A stretch of 64,000 nt of DNA from CAYSPG01 sp964432885. Its GTDB lineage: Bacteria > Bacteroidota > Bacteroidia > AKYH767-A > OLB10. This document shows, one piece after another, positions 28,013-36,880 of the stretch; positions within the stretch are counted from its first letter, which is position 1; every line of letters begins with the position of its first letter. The position numbers and the translations under genes are program-made. The stretch is taken from the NCBI GenBank assembly GCA_964432885.1, contig CAYSPG010000021.1, forward strand, positions 3,519-67,518. The letters are read 5' to 3'. A model generated the notes under the pieces. The model saw nothing but the letters and a program-made list of their open reading frames with translations, made no database searches and was not told the origin of the DNA.

Positions 28013-28042
28013 AAAAAAAGGCTTTGATAAAAACACAAAGCC
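28013..28042 (-). terminator. Rho-independent terminator after the DUF5689 gene
   Basis: On the minus strand GGCTTTG / CAAAGCC form a 7-bp stem with a nine-base loop, followed by seven T residues. It separates the TonB receptor-DUF5689 transcript from the PLD-like gene. Confidence 0.8.
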
Positions 28043-28068
28043 CTTTATTTATAATTGTTTAATTGCTA

Positions 28069-29391
28069 CTATCGCACTTTAACGTCATCCACTCTAAAGT
28101 TCATTGTTTGACCAGTGCTACCATTTCCAACATATTTAAACGCCACGTAACCCGTGCCTGTAAAAGATGAAAGCGAAACATCACCTGATAATATCCAATT
28201 GTTACCTGATGTTGCATCAGCAAGGGTGGCAGTTAGCGGTTGCCATACAGTGGCCGCGGCATTACATTGGTCAAAGTTGGTACTAAACCAAACGGTAAGC
28301 CCGGTTTGTCCGGTAACCTGAAAAGCTGTTTGTGTACGGAACGAAAGAGTATCGGCAGATGCTAAATTAAACGGTGGTGAAACCAACCATGTTTCAACAG
28401 CACCAGAAGCCGAATAGGCTGTTGCTTCAGCAGAATAATTTCCATTATATAAATCGCCTTGCCACGAGTTATCACCAACTGGGGTAATTACAATCCATCC
28501 GGTATCTTTTAGTGTTACGTTGGTTGGTACATTAATAAAATCTTCGTCAATGGTATCAAGCGGTGTGCTTATTGTTCCACAGCGATCATCATCCATCACC
28601 ACATCGTTAATGTCTCTCAAAAACAATTGCGCATCAAAACCACTTCCGTAATCATAAATCTGGTAAACACCCCTTACCTTACCTGCGCGGCATGGCACTG
28701 CTTCGGCAGCAAAATTTGCATAGCCGCTGCTGCGAACAATTATCACTCCACCACTGCACTCTTCCACGTTATGATTAACCGTGTTTTTGTTTACCACATC
28801 AGCAAATGCTTTTCCTATGGATGCCGACTCAAACTGTGCACTATCAATTTCAATAAGTGTATTTATATCATCGGCTGTTATTTCACTTATTTTAAGATTT
28901 TTTGCTTCTACTACTAAGTTCCACTTGCCACCAATCAAATGGTCGTCAATTACTGCCGATGGAATTCTGTCAAGCGAACTGTTTACCAAAGAACCAAGTT
29001 TTAAGTTGCCGTCTAAATTTCCAATAAACAACCCTTTAAGTTTTACAAACACCCTACGGCCAATAAAATAATTGGTGTAATAATTACTGCGGTCAAGTAA
29101 AATGCTTATGCCGCCTGTAGCATCCTGTATAACCATTTCCTTATAAAAATTTCCTGAGCGGTCATCGGCCACCACAATGCCTGCGCAAATAAGGTCGTCA
29201 TAAATATATTGCGGTGAGTTGCCGGTAAGCAATGTTTTTAAACTATCAATGGTAATGTTGATGGTTAAGTTGGGGTCAACATTGGTTGATGGTGCTGTAT
29301 CGTCAAACGAATCTTTTTTGCGGCACGATGTATTTATCAGTGTTAATGCAAGTACGGTGAACAGTGCTATTGTTTTAATTGATTTTATCAT
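28069..29391 (-). CDS. DUF5689 surface lipoprotein with jelly-roll C-terminus
   Basis: The 440-residue lipoprotein has a signal ending in LINTSCRKKDS, where the cysteine is the likely lipidation site. The N-terminal half matches DUF5689, an OB-fold-like domain (ICAGIVVADDRSGNFYKEMV, GISILLDRSNYYTNYFIGRR, VFVKLKGL). The C-terminal third is a choice-of-anchor/MAM-like jelly roll (ETWLVSPPFNLASADTLSF, FRVDDVKV). It follows the TonB receptor gene by 57 bases on the same strand, so it is probably the SusD-like surface partner of that transporter. The OB-fold in it and in the secreted PLD-like protein suggests an oligonucleotide ligand; this is inference. Confidence 0.87.
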   Translation of the reverse strand: MIKSIKTIALFTVLALTLINTSCRKKDSFDDTAPSTNVDPNLTINITIDSLKTLLTGNSPQYIYDDLICAGIVVADDRSGNFYKEMVIQDATGGISILLDRSNYYTNYFIGRRVFVKLKGLFIGNLDGNLKLGSLVNSSLDRIPSAVIDDHLIGGKWNLVVEAKNLKISEITADDINTLIEIDSAQFESASIGKAFADVVNKNTVNHNVEECSGGVIIVRSSGYANFAAEAVPCRAGKVRGVYQIYDYGSGFDAQLFLRDINDVVMDDDRCGTISTPLDTIDEDFINVPTNVTLKDTGWIVITPVGDNSWQGDLYNGNYSAEATAYSASGAVETWLVSPPFNLASADTLSFRTQTAFQVTGQTGLTVWFSTNFDQCNAAATVWQPLTATLADATSGNNWILSGDVSLSSFTGTGYVAFKYVGNGSTGQTMNFRVDDVKVR

Positions 29392-29448
29392 GATTGAAAT
29401 TTTTTCTGTGTTAATTTTTTTTATCCAATAATCTATATTATCTGTCTT

Positions 29449-32235
29449 CTAATTCATTCGTAATATAAAACTGATAAGATAGGTGCGTCCATAGGCATAG
29501 CTGTATTTGGAGCCAAACGTATCTACATTGCGTTCAAAATATCCAACCCTGTCTATACGCCCGGTTTCGTAAGCATTGGTAACAATGTTTTCGTTATTTA
29601 AAATATTGTTCACGTTAAAGTACACAAGGAAAAATGTATTGTTCTTAAGTGCTTTAAACTTGTTGTTTATTTTCCACGACCATCCTGCCGAAAAGTCAAG
29701 TGTAAACTGTCCACTCTCTCGTTGCTGCGAAAGCACATCGTTCCATCGCTGGCTGCCGGCTTCAATGCCATCAGTGGCAATGCGGGTTCTGCGGGCTGCT
29801 GCCGGGTCGTAGTAATAGTTGTCAAAGTAATTGGCGCTTAATCCCACATTCCAGAATTTTTTTGAACGGTATCGTACACCAAGTGCAAACGCATCCTGTG
29901 GTGTTGATTCAATATGCAAATCCTTGTAATACACCTCTTCGTTTGCATTATCAATTTCGTTTGAGTTATCTATAGTGGTAGTTAACAGTGGCCGCGATGC
30001 ATAATAGTATTCGCCAAGTGCAGCTACTGCGGTAACATTTATTCCATATCCTACATTGGCATCGGCCGAAAGCTCAGCACCGGTATGTACTTTTTCAATT
30101 CCTGTTAATGTAAAGTTTGCAAAACTGTTATCAAAGTAATACGATTTGGTTTCGGTGCCGTCTTTAAATTTGGTGTAGTACAACATGCCCCTTACTTTAA
30201 GTCGAGGTGCTGTTAACAAATAGCCGCCTTCAACGGATGAAATTTTTTCCTGCTTAATATTATCCACCGTAGTGTTTCGCGTGCGGGGAGAAACAAATAC
30301 GTTACTGAAAAAAGGAGAGCGTGTTATAAAACCACTATTAGCTAAAATATAATTTCGTCCGTTTAGCTTGTATGTAATGCCTGCTTTAATTCCGCCATCG
30401 GTAAAATCAAGTTTTTGTGATTTACCATACGAGTTATCAGTATACAACCCGTTTTGATAATTGCCTTTGCGATACATGGTATTGCGGGAAACACTTATTG
30501 CACCAAACACATCTACTCTGCTAAACTTTGCCACCGCCTGCACCCAAATATTGGCAATACTGTTATGTGCTTCGTAATCGTATCCAAACCGATCCCCTTC
30601 GCGCACCACGCGGTTTGGGTGCCGAATGTCACTTTGTGGCGCTACCGGATCGCCCGGAAAATCTATCACAGCAAATTTGTCAACATCCAAATAAAAATCT
30701 GCGCCAAGCAAATCAGCAACCTCTTTATAAAATCGAGATACCTGCATTTGATAATTGATACCGGCACTAACATTAATATTGTCGGCAGCAAGTGTATTAA
30801 ACACCGTATTAAATCCGCTGCGTTTTGTTTCAGTAATTCTGTCTTCGATAATGTATAACGCACGTCTGCCTGTTACCGAATTGCCGGCAATGCCTTCTAC
30901 GTTATCAACGGTAGTAGCGGTAGTTCGGTAGTTTGCATCAAGCATGGCATCCCAGTTTATCTGCAAAAGTTCAGGGTTGTTTTTAATTTTATTTTCAAGC
31001 AAATAAGCTATTGAATCGTTATCAAAATACGATTGGTAATAGGATGGCAGGTAGCGATAGTAAGTTGGGCGAGGGTCTGGTGCATTGGTCCAGTTTAATG
31101 CAGTTGAGCCGCGCTTGCCCCATGTGTGTGATAAGGCAGTTTCTAATGATGACTTGTTATTTATTTTCCACTCATGCGATAAAATAACAACGGGTTGTTG
31201 GTTGGTGCCAATGTTTGCGTTACGCACATCGCCATTTTGATATCCCCAGTTTGAATTGTAGTAATGATCACCCGTTAAATCATACACCTCTATGGTATTT
31301 GATGATGAGCGAGCATTTTCAACCTTGCTGCCAAGCAGTGTAACCGATAGCTCATGCTTGTTAAGCAATTTGGTTACACCCAAATAATAGGAGTGGCTGT
31401 CATAATATGTTCCTTTAATAAAACTTTCGCTGGCCCAGCGTTTTGACAGTGATGCAGAAAATGCCCATCCCGATTTAATAAATCCACTGCCGTAAGTTAG
31501 CATTAGCCTGTCGTCATAGGTGCGGTTGCCGTGCGAGTAAGTGGCTTGTATTTGTTTGCGCTGGCGAGATGCACGCGAATCAATATTATACGCACCGCCC
31601 ACACCGCCAAATGTATAGTTGGCCGGGTTTAGGCCATACGAAGTCTCACGTGAGCGCAGCACATCATTTAATCCGCTCCAACTTGAGTATGCTGCACGGC
31701 CGTTGTACAAATCGTTTTCCTGCACACCATTCATCATGGTAACAAAGTTCTCATCATCATATCCGCGAACTTTAAAACGTGCAATACTAAAGTTATAGGT
31801 GGCTGCTGCCTGAAAAGCATCGCGCGATGCACCCAACACACTTGATACATTTTGCTGTGACGAACTTTCTGACTCCTCTTCTTCAATAGATACTGTAGGC
31901 ACTTCGCTTTCGTTGTTGTTGGCAGCCGGATTTGATATTGCCTTAACCTGACTAAGGTTTATTTCGGTTTGGTTTAAGTCCACCTCCATACTGAAATTAG
32001 AAAACTCAACATCCTGCACCGTGAGAGCATATTTTCCGAAGACAACATTTTTTATTTCAAAATTTCCGTCTTTATCCGATACGCCTTGATAGTTGGTACC
32101 GCTTAATACAACAATAGCATTTTGAAGCGGAACATTTTTTTCGTTTACCAAAATTCCTTTAACGGTTGCATTTTGTGCGAAGGTTAAAAAAGGAAATAGA
32201 AAAGCAAAGAGTGCTGCAATTTTTTTAAGATTCAT
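29449..32235 (-). CDS. SusC-like TonB-dependent outer-membrane receptor
   Basis: Energised outer-membrane transporter of about 928 residues. Signal peptide MNLKKIAALFAFLFPFLTFA-Q. A carboxypeptidase-regulatory-like domain comes next (TVKGILVNEKNVPLQNAIVVL), then an acidic linker (EEEESESSS), a plug (FKVRGYDDENFVTMMNGVQEN) and a barrel ending in YLISFILRMN with a terminal aromatic/hydrophobic strand. I use ATG 32235, since the ATG/TTG-extended frame to 32259 lies across a TAGATTTG promoter-like element. It heads a transcript with the DUF5689 lipoprotein. Confidence 0.93.
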   Translation of the reverse strand: MNLKKIAALFAFLFPFLTFAQNATVKGILVNEKNVPLQNAIVVLSGTNYQGVSDKDGNFEIKNVVFGKYALTVQDVEFSNFSMEVDLNQTEINLSQVKAISNPAANNNESEVPTVSIEEEESESSSQQNVSSVLGASRDAFQAAATYNFSIARFKVRGYDDENFVTMMNGVQENDLYNGRAAYSSWSGLNDVLRSRETSYGLNPANYTFGGVGGAYNIDSRASRQRKQIQATYSHGNRTYDDRLMLTYGSGFIKSGWAFSASLSKRWASESFIKGTYYDSHSYYLGVTKLLNKHELSVTLLGSKVENARSSSNTIEVYDLTGDHYYNSNWGYQNGDVRNANIGTNQQPVVILSHEWKINNKSSLETALSHTWGKRGSTALNWTNAPDPRPTYYRYLPSYYQSYFDNDSIAYLLENKIKNNPELLQINWDAMLDANYRTTATTVDNVEGIAGNSVTGRRALYIIEDRITETKRSGFNTVFNTLAADNINVSAGINYQMQVSRFYKEVADLLGADFYLDVDKFAVIDFPGDPVAPQSDIRHPNRVVREGDRFGYDYEAHNSIANIWVQAVAKFSRVDVFGAISVSRNTMYRKGNYQNGLYTDNSYGKSQKLDFTDGGIKAGITYKLNGRNYILANSGFITRSPFFSNVFVSPRTRNTTVDNIKQEKISSVEGGYLLTAPRLKVRGMLYYTKFKDGTETKSYYFDNSFANFTLTGIEKVHTGAELSADANVGYGINVTAVAALGEYYYASRPLLTTTIDNSNEIDNANEEVYYKDLHIESTPQDAFALGVRYRSKKFWNVGLSANYFDNYYYDPAAARRTRIATDGIEAGSQRWNDVLSQQRESGQFTLDFSAGWSWKINNKFKALKNNTFFLVYFNVNNILNNENIVTNAYETGRIDRVGYFERNVDTFGSKYSYAYGRTYLISFILRMN

Positions 32236-32256
32236 TACGTGGTTGGTTTGGGCTGA

Positions 32257-32264
32257 CAAATCTA
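32257..32264 (-). promoter_or_regulatory. Bacteroidota -7 promoter element, TonB receptor gene
   Basis: The minus strand reads TAGATTTG, an exact TAnnTTTG match, 22 bases before ATG 32235. No clear -33 TTTG. Confidence 0.4.
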
Positions 32265-32357
32265 AATAAATATGGTTTACGGAAATGTGAAGGGAATGAG
32301 GTGAAAAGGTTAGGGGTACAGATATTTAATAATTGTCAGAAAAACGTTTCAGCTCAG

Positions 32358-35300
32358 TTATATTTTTAGTATCCGCTCGGAAAACAAGGTGCGCCCGTCA
32401 TCAATGGTTATAAAATAAATGCCACTTAAAAGTTTTACAGCACCCATATTAAAAACAATAAAACCATCAGAACTTAACAGAGCCTGATTAAAAACAAGTT
32501 TGCCTGTAACATCATAAATTTTAACAACCGCTTCTGGAGAAGAAATACTTTTTACAGTTAAAACATCTCTAACAGGATTTGGCCATATAGAAATTTCATT
32601 TTTTTCAACCATTCGTTTTATGGCAATGGTTTGATGAATGTTTTCATTCCCATTAAAATCAATTTGTTTTAAGCGGTAATAATAGGTGCTGCCTTCTTCA
32701 ATTTCTAAATCCTTAAATGAATATGAGTTTGATATTGATGTGGTGCCGTTTCCGTTTACAAAACCAATATCAACAAACAAATAATTATCGGCCGAGCGCT
32801 GTATAAAAAATCCTTTGTTTATTTTTTCGCTTAATGTTGTCCACCAAAGCAAATTGGATGCATCAAGTGCTTTTCCGGTAAATGAGATTAACTCAACCGG
32901 CAGTGGGTTGTTATTAGGTCCGGTTATTTCAAAATCATCAATGGCTACACCGGGTGCAACTGCGCTGCCATCTGATTTAAAGCGAAGCCTGAATGCAACA
33001 TTTGGATTTCCCGCCAAAGCCGAAACATCATACTGACATAAAGTGAATGTTGATTTTGTAGTGTTAAAAAAAGGCTCGCCTGTGGGAAATGCCGTGCCAC
33101 CGGCACCGTTTGCAAAATCATACCATGTTGCAGTAACGGTTCCTATGGGTGTCCAGTTATCACCTTTGTCTAATGTATATTCCAATCTAAATCCATCGTA
33201 TCCTATTTCAAAACTGTTTTTGCGATAAAGTTTTACATTGTAGGTGCCCGCTGCGGTAAAATTATAATTGGGTGTCATCAGTCTTACATCAGCGTTATCA
33301 GAATATTGTGTAGCTGTTAGCCCCGTTACCCATGCATTGCTGCCACTGTTGGTTCCGTTTTTTCCGGCTATAGCCGAATTGCCACGCTCCCATGCAGTGC
33401 CTGCAAAATTATCGGCACCAAAATCAAGAGCGTTTACATCAAAGTTGCCACCTGATGCAGGAGTATATGGCGTTCCTTTATCAGGTAAAATTTGTATGTA
33501 CGCTGTTTTGGTAGATGTATAAGTTGCGCTGCCGTTTATTTGTAATGTTACGGTGTATAAACCCGGTGTGCTGTATGTTTTGGTTGGATTTTTTGAAGTG
33601 CTGGTTGTTGCATCGCCAAAATTCCAAAGCCATGAAGTGGATTTATATGATGCATCATTAAACAGCACGGTTTTATTTTTGTAGGTAATACGTTTATTGG
33701 AAGAAAAATCGGCAAACGGTGCGGCAAATACATCGCTGGTAAATAGGCCACGTCCATGGGTTGCTGCTGCAACAATGTTATCGCTGCTTCTTATTTGCAG
33801 CATATCTACTCGTGTATTTGCCAGGCCTGTGTTTGACGGCCCCCAATTGGTAGCACCACCGCTAAGCAAGTCGGTGCTCCATACACCAATTTCTGTAGCA
33901 AGCAATGCTTGTACATTGTTGGTTGGATTAAATAATGCCCAGCGAACGGGCATATCAGGCAGGTTGCCTTCAACACTTGTCCATGTGGTGCCGCCATTAA
34001 AAGTTTCCCACACGCTGTTGCTTCCGTAATTAGAATACGTTACAAGCAAATGATTATCGTTACCGTTTTCAATGGCAACACAACTTACACTACCGCCTGG
34101 CATACCTGCTCCATTATTAATGTGTGTTGCAACAGGTGCTGCCTGGTCGGCATTATCAACACGCACCACGCGGCCATTGGTTAATCCAAAAAAAACTTTG
34201 TTAGGTGTATTTTGCGAGCAGCTTACATGAGTTACCTGCGCACCACTAAAGGCTGCAACTGCAATTGTGGTAATTGTATTACTTGCAGGTGCATTTAAAA
34301 TGCGCGAATAATTTCCGGCTGTATAGGATGCATATAAATTATTTGCCACATCATCATAATCACTTGGATTAACAAACCTACCGTTACTGTTACTGGTAAT
34401 GCTGTTAAAGGAAGCGCCACCGTTAGTACTTCGATAGTAGTTGCTGTACACATAACTTGTAAACTGATATTGCGGTTGGTTTTGGTCAATGTGCACAAAG
34501 CAGCCATCACCACCTGTAACTTCGGTGGTAGGGCCTACACCTGCAACTGTAAACTGATGCGAGCCATTATCCTGTGCGCCTGCTAAAAAATAATTTGAGT
34601 ATGCCGTTGGGTGCATTGCGCATGCATAAAATTGTGTTACGTTATAATTATCATGCCTTGATGATATGGTGGGAATGGCGGCAGTTGCATTGCTGCTTCG
34701 CCATATTCCTCCATCGTTACCAAAATAAACCACGTTGCTGTTTCCGGGCTCAAATAAAACAATGTGCTGGTCGGCATGCACATCCTGAAATCCAAAACCT
34801 CCGTACCAATGCGAAACCTGCTGCCATGTTGTGCCACCGTTTGATGATTTAAACAAATCTACTCCTCCTACAAAAAAATGATTGGCATTATTTGGGTCCA
34901 CAGCAATGCTCATATCATACCAATACTGGCCGCGTGTAATATCATTTCCAATTCCTCCATCAGCATCTACAGGTTTGGGCAGCAATGTCCATGTAGCGCC
35001 AAAGTCTGTTGTCTTGTAAAAATTCACTCCGCTTTGTGCACAAAATGCATAGCATGTTGATGCGCTTGATGGAGCCAAAGCAAAATCAACACGTGTAATT
35101 CCTGTTGTAGGAAATCCATTAGCACCTGTATTAAGTTTTGTAAACGAACCTGCATTGCCGAGGGTGGAACGAAAAATTTCTCCGTTAACTCGTGTTGATG
35201 CCCAAATGGAATTATCGGCTGCAACTTCCACATCACTAAAATCATCGGTGGTGGCTCCTCCTGGAGCCGAGATTCCAAGCACACGATTCCATGTAGTGCC

Positions 35301-36035
35301 TCCATCCTGTGAGCGAAACAATCCGTTGCGTGTGGCAGCATACACATCGCCACTTGCATGCACCACCGTACGGTTTACATAATTAAAATTGCCACCTGTT
35401 GTTGCTGCAAGCTGATTAAATGTAACTCCTCCATCTGTACTTTTCCAAATACCGTTGCCTCGAATTGCATCGGCATTGCTATAACCTTCTCCTGTTCCAA
35501 AATAAAACACTTGCGTGGATAAAGGATGATAACAAAGCGCTGTAATTGCAATGTTGCTGAACAAATCATTTATCGCAATCCAGTTAGGGGCAGCTTGTGT
35601 AATGTCGGTAGTTTTCCATAAGCCACCGCCAACACCAGCGCTCCACACTGTCTTTTTGCTTGCATCATTGGGGTCAACCATCATAGCACGTGTGCGGCCA
35701 CCAAAATTATTGGGGCCTCGTTCAATCCAGTTTATTCCGGCAATAGCACCCAGCAATTTATTATTTGATGCTTGCGCACGAAGCTCTTCAGCATACTCAT
35801 AAGCGGCAATTAAACGCTCACGTGGAATTTCATTAAGAGTTAAATCTTTGGTAAGCTCAAACTCATTGGTGTATGCCAAATCCATCCTGTCTTTTTTAGG
35901 CACTTTGTTTTTGATAACAGGGCGCTGCTTTTGAATTATCTTTTCGCTGCTATCCTCTAAATTAAAATGCAGCCACATACCTGCACTTACACAGCACAAT
36001 AAAAGAGATAGAAAGAATATTGATTTTTTGTTCAT
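32358..36035 (-). CDS. T9SS-secreted sortilin/VPS10-like beta-propeller protein with PKD domain
   Basis: About 1225 residues. An N-terminal membrane/signal segment is followed by BNR/sortilin-type propeller repeats (IERGPNNFGGRTRAMMVDP, SAGVGGGLWKTTD, KSTDGGVTFNQLA, SQDGGTTWNRVLG). A PKD domain (WNFGDATTSTSKNPTKTY) and a MAM/jelly-roll-like region (GFRLEYTLDKGDNWTPIG ... VAIDDFEITG) come next, then a T9SS sorting domain (IWPNPVRDVLTVKS ... LLSGIYFITID). Proteins of this architecture are surface or secreted with unknown ligands; some relatives bind or degrade polymers. ATG 36035 is chosen over a TTG six bases upstream. Confidence 0.88.
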   Translation of the reverse strand: MNKKSIFFLSLLLCCVSAGMWLHFNLEDSSEKIIQKQRPVIKNKVPKKDRMDLAYTNEFELTKDLTLNEIPRERLIAAYEYAEELRAQASNNKLLGAIAGINWIERGPNNFGGRTRAMMVDPNDASKKTVWSAGVGGGLWKTTDITQAAPNWIAINDLFSNIAITALCYHPLSTQVFYFGTGEGYSNADAIRGNGIWKSTDGGVTFNQLAATTGGNFNYVNRTVVHASGDVYAATRNGLFRSQDGGTTWNRVLGISAPGGATTDDFSDVEVAADNSIWASTRVNGEIFRSTLGNAGSFTKLNTGANGFPTTGITRVDFALAPSSASTCYAFCAQSGVNFYKTTDFGATWTLLPKPVDADGGIGNDITRGQYWYDMSIAVDPNNANHFFVGGVDLFKSSNGGTTWQQVSHWYGGFGFQDVHADQHIVLFEPGNSNVVYFGNDGGIWRSSNATAAIPTISSRHDNYNVTQFYACAMHPTAYSNYFLAGAQDNGSHQFTVAGVGPTTEVTGGDGCFVHIDQNQPQYQFTSYVYSNYYRSTNGGASFNSITSNSNGRFVNPSDYDDVANNLYASYTAGNYSRILNAPASNTITTIAVAAFSGAQVTHVSCSQNTPNKVFFGLTNGRVVRVDNADQAAPVATHINNGAGMPGGSVSCVAIENGNDNHLLVTYSNYGSNSVWETFNGGTTWTSVEGNLPDMPVRWALFNPTNNVQALLATEIGVWSTDLLSGGATNWGPSNTGLANTRVDMLQIRSSDNIVAAATHGRGLFTSDVFAAPFADFSSNKRITYKNKTVLFNDASYKSTSWLWNFGDATTSTSKNPTKTYSTPGLYTVTLQINGSATYTSTKTAYIQILPDKGTPYTPASGGNFDVNALDFGADNFAGTAWERGNSAIAGKNGTNSGSNAWVTGLTATQYSDNADVRLMTPNYNFTAAGTYNVKLYRKNSFEIGYDGFRLEYTLDKGDNWTPIGTVTATWYDFANGAGGTAFPTGEPFFNTTKSTFTLCQYDVSALAGNPNVAFRLRFKSDGSAVAPGVAIDDFEITGPNNNPLPVELISFTGKALDASNLLWWTTLSEKINKGFFIQRSADNYLFVDIGFVNGNGTTSISNSYSFKDLEIEEGSTYYYRLKQIDFNGNENIHQTIAIKRMVEKNEISIWPNPVRDVLTVKSISSPEAVVKIYDVTGKLVFNQALLSSDGFIVFNMGAVKLLSGIYFITIDDGRTLFSERILKI

Positions 36036-36184
36036 CACCAATAAAAGCTAACGCTTAATAATCCACTTTAGTTTTTGATTTTTTAAGGCCTCTAAATTAT
36101 AGCAAATTTGGCCAACTTTTATAGCGAAAGTGTAAAGTTTTTGGCGAACGGATTGGCTCATGCTAATGCAAAAACAGGTTATAC

Positions 36185-36212
36185 TTTGATTGGGGCGGAA
36201 TAAATACATTTG
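36185..36212 (+). promoter_or_regulatory. Promoter (-33 TTTG, -7 TACATTTG) for the FMN reductase gene
   Basis: TTTG (36185-36188), 16-base spacer, TACATTTG (36205-36212). This is the best full match to the Bacteroidota promoter in the window and lies upstream of ATG 36264. Confidence 0.6.
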
Positions 36213-36263
36213 CCCACTGCACACCTGCCTTCAAACTTAATTATTAGTTATGCCCTGTTTACA

Positions 36264-36788
36264 ATGATTACCGTAATAGCCGCCACCAATAACACCAACA
36301 GCCACACACGCATAGTGGCACAACTTTATTTTGATGAATTAAAAAGGCATACTACTGATATTTTGTTTTTTTCGTTGGAAGAAATGGATGGACTGACTCT
36401 GCATGACTGCATGTATGAATCAACTCACCCGCGCATAAAAGAATTGCAAGAAAAATACTTTGCCACTTCACAAAAATTTTTATTTGTAATACCTGAATAC
36501 AACGGCAGTTTTCCAGGAATATTAAAATTACTTATTGATGCAATGGAAGTAAAAAAATACGTGTATGGAAAAAAGGCCGGCATTGTTGGTGTAGCCACAG
36601 GCCGTGCCGGAAACCTAAGAGGCATTGATCATCTTGCATCCATTATGCATCACATGAATGTAAGTGTGCTTCCACGCGTATTGCCAATGTCTTTGATACA
36701 AAAAGAACTTGATGCGCAAAAACAATTGATAAATGCGCGCACCATTGATGTATTTAAAAAGCATGTGGAAGAATTTTGGAGATTTTAA
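36264..36788 (+). CDS. NAD(P)H-dependent FMN reductase / flavodoxin-fold protein
   Basis: A 174-residue flavodoxin-like fold protein. The N-terminal MITVIAATNNTNSHTRIVA gives the phosphate-binding loop for FMN. VIPEYNGSFPGILKLLIDA is the conserved quinone/azo-reductase segment, and KKAGIVGVATGRAGNLRGIDHL follows. The frame is open back to 36210, but the earlier triplet is within a promoter element, so ATG 36264 is preferred. It is a probable cytoplasmic flavin or quinone reductase; the exact substrate is unknown. Confidence 0.9.
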   Translation: MITVIAATNNTNSHTRIVAQLYFDELKRHTTDILFFSLEEMDGLTLHDCMYESTHPRIKELQEKYFATSQKFLFVIPEYNGSFPGILKLLIDAMEVKKYVYGKKAGIVGVATGRAGNLRGIDHLASIMHHMNVSVLPRVLPMSLIQKELDAQKQLINARTIDVFKKHVEEFWRF

Positions 36789-36880
36789 AATCATAAAATT
36801 ATTTTTTATTTTTTTTATAAAAAACAATAGATACCTTATCACGTTAGCGCAAACCCAAATCGCTTTTTTACTTTTACCCC

